From positions 62,001-126,000 of the forward strand of contig CAJNOP010000205.1 in NCBI GenBank assembly GCA_905250075.1: a stretch of DNA of 64,000 nucleotides, in the 5' to 3' direction. Under the pieces are notes generated by a model that was given only the letters and a program-made list of their open reading frames with translations, was not told the DNA's origin and searched no databases. Of this stretch, positions 61,433-64,000 are shown one piece after another (the first letter of the stretch is position 1; each line of letters opens with the position of its first letter). This DNA comes from Rotaria sp. Silwood1 (lineage: Eukaryota; Rotifera; Eurotatoria; Philodinida; Philodinidae). Both the position numbers and the translations under genes were made by a program.

Positions 61433-64000
61433 ATGGGTGGGAAAAACTCTAAGCAAAAAATCCCTACACCACCAATGGGTGCCGCTGCAACTTCAACGAC
61501 ATCATCGAATACCATCCAACCAAGACGGAACATGATTCAAAATTATTTTCTTATTTGGGTTGATGGTAATATTGATCAAGAACATAAAGATTGTCAAAAT
61601 ACGCTCAAGCAACTACGCAGTATCGTCAACGAGCTTCACATTTGCACAACGTCGGCACAGTGTATTCAATTTCTCAATGATATAGATGATGAGAAAGCAT
61701 TCGTCATCTCTTCTGGAGCTTTAGGTCAGCATCTCGTACCAACTATTCATGGGATGGCACAATTAGATACCATTTACATCTTTTGTAGTAACAAAGGACG
61801 CCATGAACAATGGGCAAAGGAATGGTCAAAGATTCAAGGTGTTTTCACCTCAATTAAGCCCATATGTGAGTCATTAAAAAAAGCAGCCCGCCAATGCGAT
61901 TACGATGCCATTTCGATGAACTTTGTTCCGAAGCACATAATGACCGCAGAACCAGCAGCATCGGATTCAGAACGTCTCAACCAATTGGAGCCGTCCTACA
62001 TGTATTCAGTATTATTCAAAGAGATCCTATTGGAAATCGATCAAGATGATGCAAAACCGGTCGAAGATCTAGTGGCCTATTGTCGCAGCAAAGGTATTCC
62101 TGAATCCCAACTGGCACACTTTCAGCGTAAATATCACCAAAAAACGACAATCTGGTGGTATACTTGTGACATTTTTCTGTACAGCATGCTCAACCATGCA
62201 CTACGGTCTCTTGACATGGAAATCATGGCAAAAATGGGCTTTTTCATTCGCAGTCTTCATCAACAATTAGAGAAGCTCCATGAAAAACAGGCACAAGAAT
62301 ATAAGCAACAATTTATCGTTTATCGTGGTCAGGCACTCACTCAACAAGACCTTCAAAATCTGTGTGATTCGAAAGGAGGACTTCTCTCATTCAATAATTT
62401 CTTGTCTACGACTAGAAAAAAAAAAGTAGCCATGCAATTTGTTCAACGTGTGATGCACAAAAATAAAGACATTGCTGGTGTATTCTTCATCATCACAGTC
62501 GATCCGAGTAAAGTATCCGCTTCAAAAGCTCCATTTGCTCTGATCGATAAATATAGTGCTATTAAAAGCGAAAAAGAAATTCTTTTTTCAATGAATACTA
62601 TTTTTCGTGTTGATGAAATCAAACAGACAACCAACAATAGTCGTCTATGGGAAGTTCAATTGATTTTCACCGATGACAGCGATCCACAACTGATGGCTCT
62701 CACGCAACGCATGCAACAGGAGATCAAGGGTACGGGCTGGGATCGGATGGGTCTACTTATGCTTAAATTGGGTCACTGTGCTCAAGCTGAAGAGCTCTAC
62801 AATGAACTACTCAAGAATGCTTCAAACGACAATGACAAAGCATATATCTATAAGCATCTTGGATGTGTGAAATATGGCCAAGGACAATACCAAGAAGCAA
62901 TTATGTTGCATCAGAAATCGCTCGTAATTTGCAACAAAACTGTTCCGAAACATGATACTTTATTAGCCGAAAACTACAGCAGCATCGGTCTAGCATATAA
63001 AAACATGGGTGACTACTACAAAGCACTTGAATTCGTCGATGAAGCACTTATAATAAGAGAAACATCTCTGCCTCCGAATCATCCGGATTTAGCTGAGTCC
63101 TACATCAACATCGGTGAAGTTTATAATAAGATGAGTGACTACTCAAAAGCACTTGAATTCTACGAAAAAGCACATGAAATCTACGAAAAAGCTCTGCCTT
63201 CGAATCATCCCGATTTGGCCACTTCCTACAACAACATCGGTCTAGTATATAACAGCAAGGGTGACTACTCAAAAGCATTTGAATTCCACAAAAAAGCACA
63301 TCAAATCTACACGAAAGCTCTGCCTCAGAGTCATCCTTCATTGAGTGCTTCCTACAACAACATGGGTCTAGTATGTGACACCATGGGCGACTACTCAAAA
63401 GCACTTGAATTCTACGAAAAAGCAAATACAATCGCCGAAAAGACTCTAACATCGAATCATCCAGATTTGGCTACTTTCTACAACAATATTGGTCGACTGT
63501 ATGGCAGCATTGGTGACTACGAAAAAGCACTCGAATTCCATACAAAAGCACATCAAATTTGCGAAGAAACTCTGCCTCCAAATCATTTGGAATTGGCCAA
63601 TTCCTGCAACAACATCGGCCTACTGTACAACAGCATGGGTGATTACCCAAAAGCACTTGTATTCTACGAAAAAGCACATAAAATCGCTGCAGAAGCTCTG
63701 CCTCAGAATCATCCCTCATTAGCTACGTTCTACAACAACATCGGTTTAGTGTGTGGCACCATGGGTGACTACCGAAAATCACTTGAATTCTACGAAAAAG
63801 CATATAAAATCGCAGAAAATGCTCTACTTTCGAATCATCCTTCATTGACTATTTCCTACAGCAGTATCGGTCATGTGTATAACAAGATGGGTGACTATCC
63901 AAAAGCACTTGAATTTCACACAAAAGCGAATAAAATTTACGAAGAAACTTTGCCTTCGAATCATCCCGATTTGGCCACTTCCTACAACAACATTGGTCTA
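61433..64000 (+). CDS. Arginine ADP-ribosyltransferase with TPR array, 3' end outside window
   Basis: An intronless open frame of 856 codons from ATG at 61433 to the window edge. MGGKNSKQ is a plausible N-myristoylation signal, suggesting membrane attachment. Residues about 37-165 (YFLIWVDGNIDQEHKDCQ, FVISSGALGQHLVP, IYIFCSNKGRHEQWAKEW) form an alpha/beta domain seen with bdelloid ART proteins, function unknown. The ART domain (about 185-420) has the R-S-E triad of arginine-specific mono-ADP-ribosyltransferases: R298 in VYRGQ, S325 in FLSTT, and E380/E382 in SEKEILF. From about residue 440 come degenerate TPRs, then eight full 42-residue KLC-type repeats (YNNIGLVYNSMGDYSKALEF, EKAHKIYEKALPSNHPDLAT) and a ninth that is cut. 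Inferred role: TPR-directed ADP-ribosylation of protein targets with NAD. All key residues are present and no stop occurs. Confidence 0.9.
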   Translation, partial: MGGKNSKQKIPTPPMGAAATSTTSSNTIQPRRNMIQNYFLIWVDGNIDQEHKDCQNTLKQLRSIVNELHICTTSAQCIQFLNDIDDEKAFVISSGALGQHLVPTIHGMAQLDTIYIFCSNKGRHEQWAKEWSKIQGVFTSIKPICESLKKAARQCDYDAISMNFVPKHIMTAEPAASDSERLNQLEPSYMYSVLFKEILLEIDQDDAKPVEDLVAYCRSKGIPESQLAHFQRKYHQKTTIWWYTCDIFLYSMLNHALRSLDMEIMAKMGFFIRSLHQQLEKLHEKQAQEYKQQFIVYRGQALTQQDLQNLCDSKGGLLSFNNFLSTTRKKKVAMQFVQRVMHKNKDIAGVFFIITVDPSKVSASKAPFALIDKYSAIKSEKEILFSMNTIFRVDEIKQTTNNSRLWEVQLIFTDDSDPQLMALTQRMQQEIKGTGWDRMGLLMLKLGHCAQAEELYNELLKNASNDNDKAYIYKHLGCVKYGQGQYQEAIMLHQKSLVICNKTVPKHDTLLAENYSSIGLAYKNMGDYYKALEFVDEALIIRETSLPPNHPDLAESYINIGEVYNKMSDYSKALEFYEKAHEIYEKALPSNHPDLATSYNNIGLVYNSKGDYSKAFEFHKKAHQIYTKALPQSHPSLSASYNNMGLVCDTMGDYSKALEFYEKANTIAEKTLTSNHPDLATFYNNIGRLYGSIGDYEKALEFHTKAHQICEETLPPNHLELANSCNNIGLLYNSMGDYPKALVFYEKAHKIAAEALPQNHPSLATFYNNIGLVCGTMGDYRKSLEFYEKAYKIAENALLSNHPSLTISYSSIGHVYNKMGDYPKALEFHTKANKIYEETLPSNHPDLATSYNNIGL
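63002..64000 (+). repeat. 126-bp coding tandem repeats (42-residue TPR units)
   Basis: Within the ART-TPR gene, the DNA repeats every 126 bp around GGTGACTACTCAAAAGCACT and AATCATCCNGATTTGGC. The phase is kept and repeats differ at scattered positions, indicating unit duplication followed by divergence. The array continues past the window. Confidence 0.85.

Noticed and set aside
63105-63722. Cys-rich minus-strand frames opposite the TPR array
   Set aside because: Shadow frames produced by the 126-bp repeats of the ART-TPR gene.

Overview
The window is eukaryotic, AT-rich and gene-sparse. Most introns are short (about 50-90 bp) with GT-AG ends, and coding exons are compact. The gene content points to a bdelloid rotifer of the Rotaria/Adineta type: a large arginine ADP-ribosyltransferase fused to kinesin-light-chain-type TPRs, a bdelloid-style rhodopsin GPCR, degenerate F-box genes, a secreted LRR protein, and many TGTGGG-like stretches, TGTGGG being the bdelloid telomere unit. 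The genus cannot be settled from the sequence alone.

Layout. 1-3.6 kb: a small UBZ4 zinc-finger/PIP-like protein (+), perhaps cut by the left edge, then a type II membrane DUF3431 protein (-). 6.3-9.1 kb: a dead Src-type tyrosine kinase whose activation-loop exon holds an 820-bp MULE deletion derivative with a 9-bp target duplication. 10.7-13.4 kb: an ART/PARP-like 'HGT' protein with a scaffold gap and a MITE-bearing intron. 13.4-20.6 kb: gene-poor, with a Tc1/mariner end and a 485-bp hAT foldback MITE. 20.6-21.6 kb: a GPCR. 27.1-28.1 kb: a secreted LRR protein. 31.3-32.5 kb: a piggyBac-type MITE and an inverted repeat just upstream of a ten-exon NADP-malic enzyme gene (32.5-38.4 kb). 41.7-45 kb: an unrecognised multipass membrane protein (-). 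47-54 kb: three decayed F-box-family copies. 54.5-55.1 kb: a foldback element ending in TTAA. 57.9-58.3 kb: a DUF4345 membrane protein. From 61.4 kb to the right edge: the ART-TPR gene, which runs out of the window.

No operon or dedicated multi-gene system is visible; the genes are unrelated neighbours. The most striking feature is a dispersed family of short palindromes, about one per 4 kb. Each has a GGTGTGGG-type 5' arm, a small core that often reads GATGAAGAA/TTCTTCATC, and a CCCACACC-type 3' arm. They lie in introns and intergenic DNA throughout the window and look like a repeat family built on telomere-like sequence. A second theme is several unrelated MITE/foldback elements with readable target duplications, some of whose long arms are iterated 12-15-bp motifs.

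All splice models are by eye from splice consensus, reading frame and family knowledge; no alignment or RNA evidence was available.
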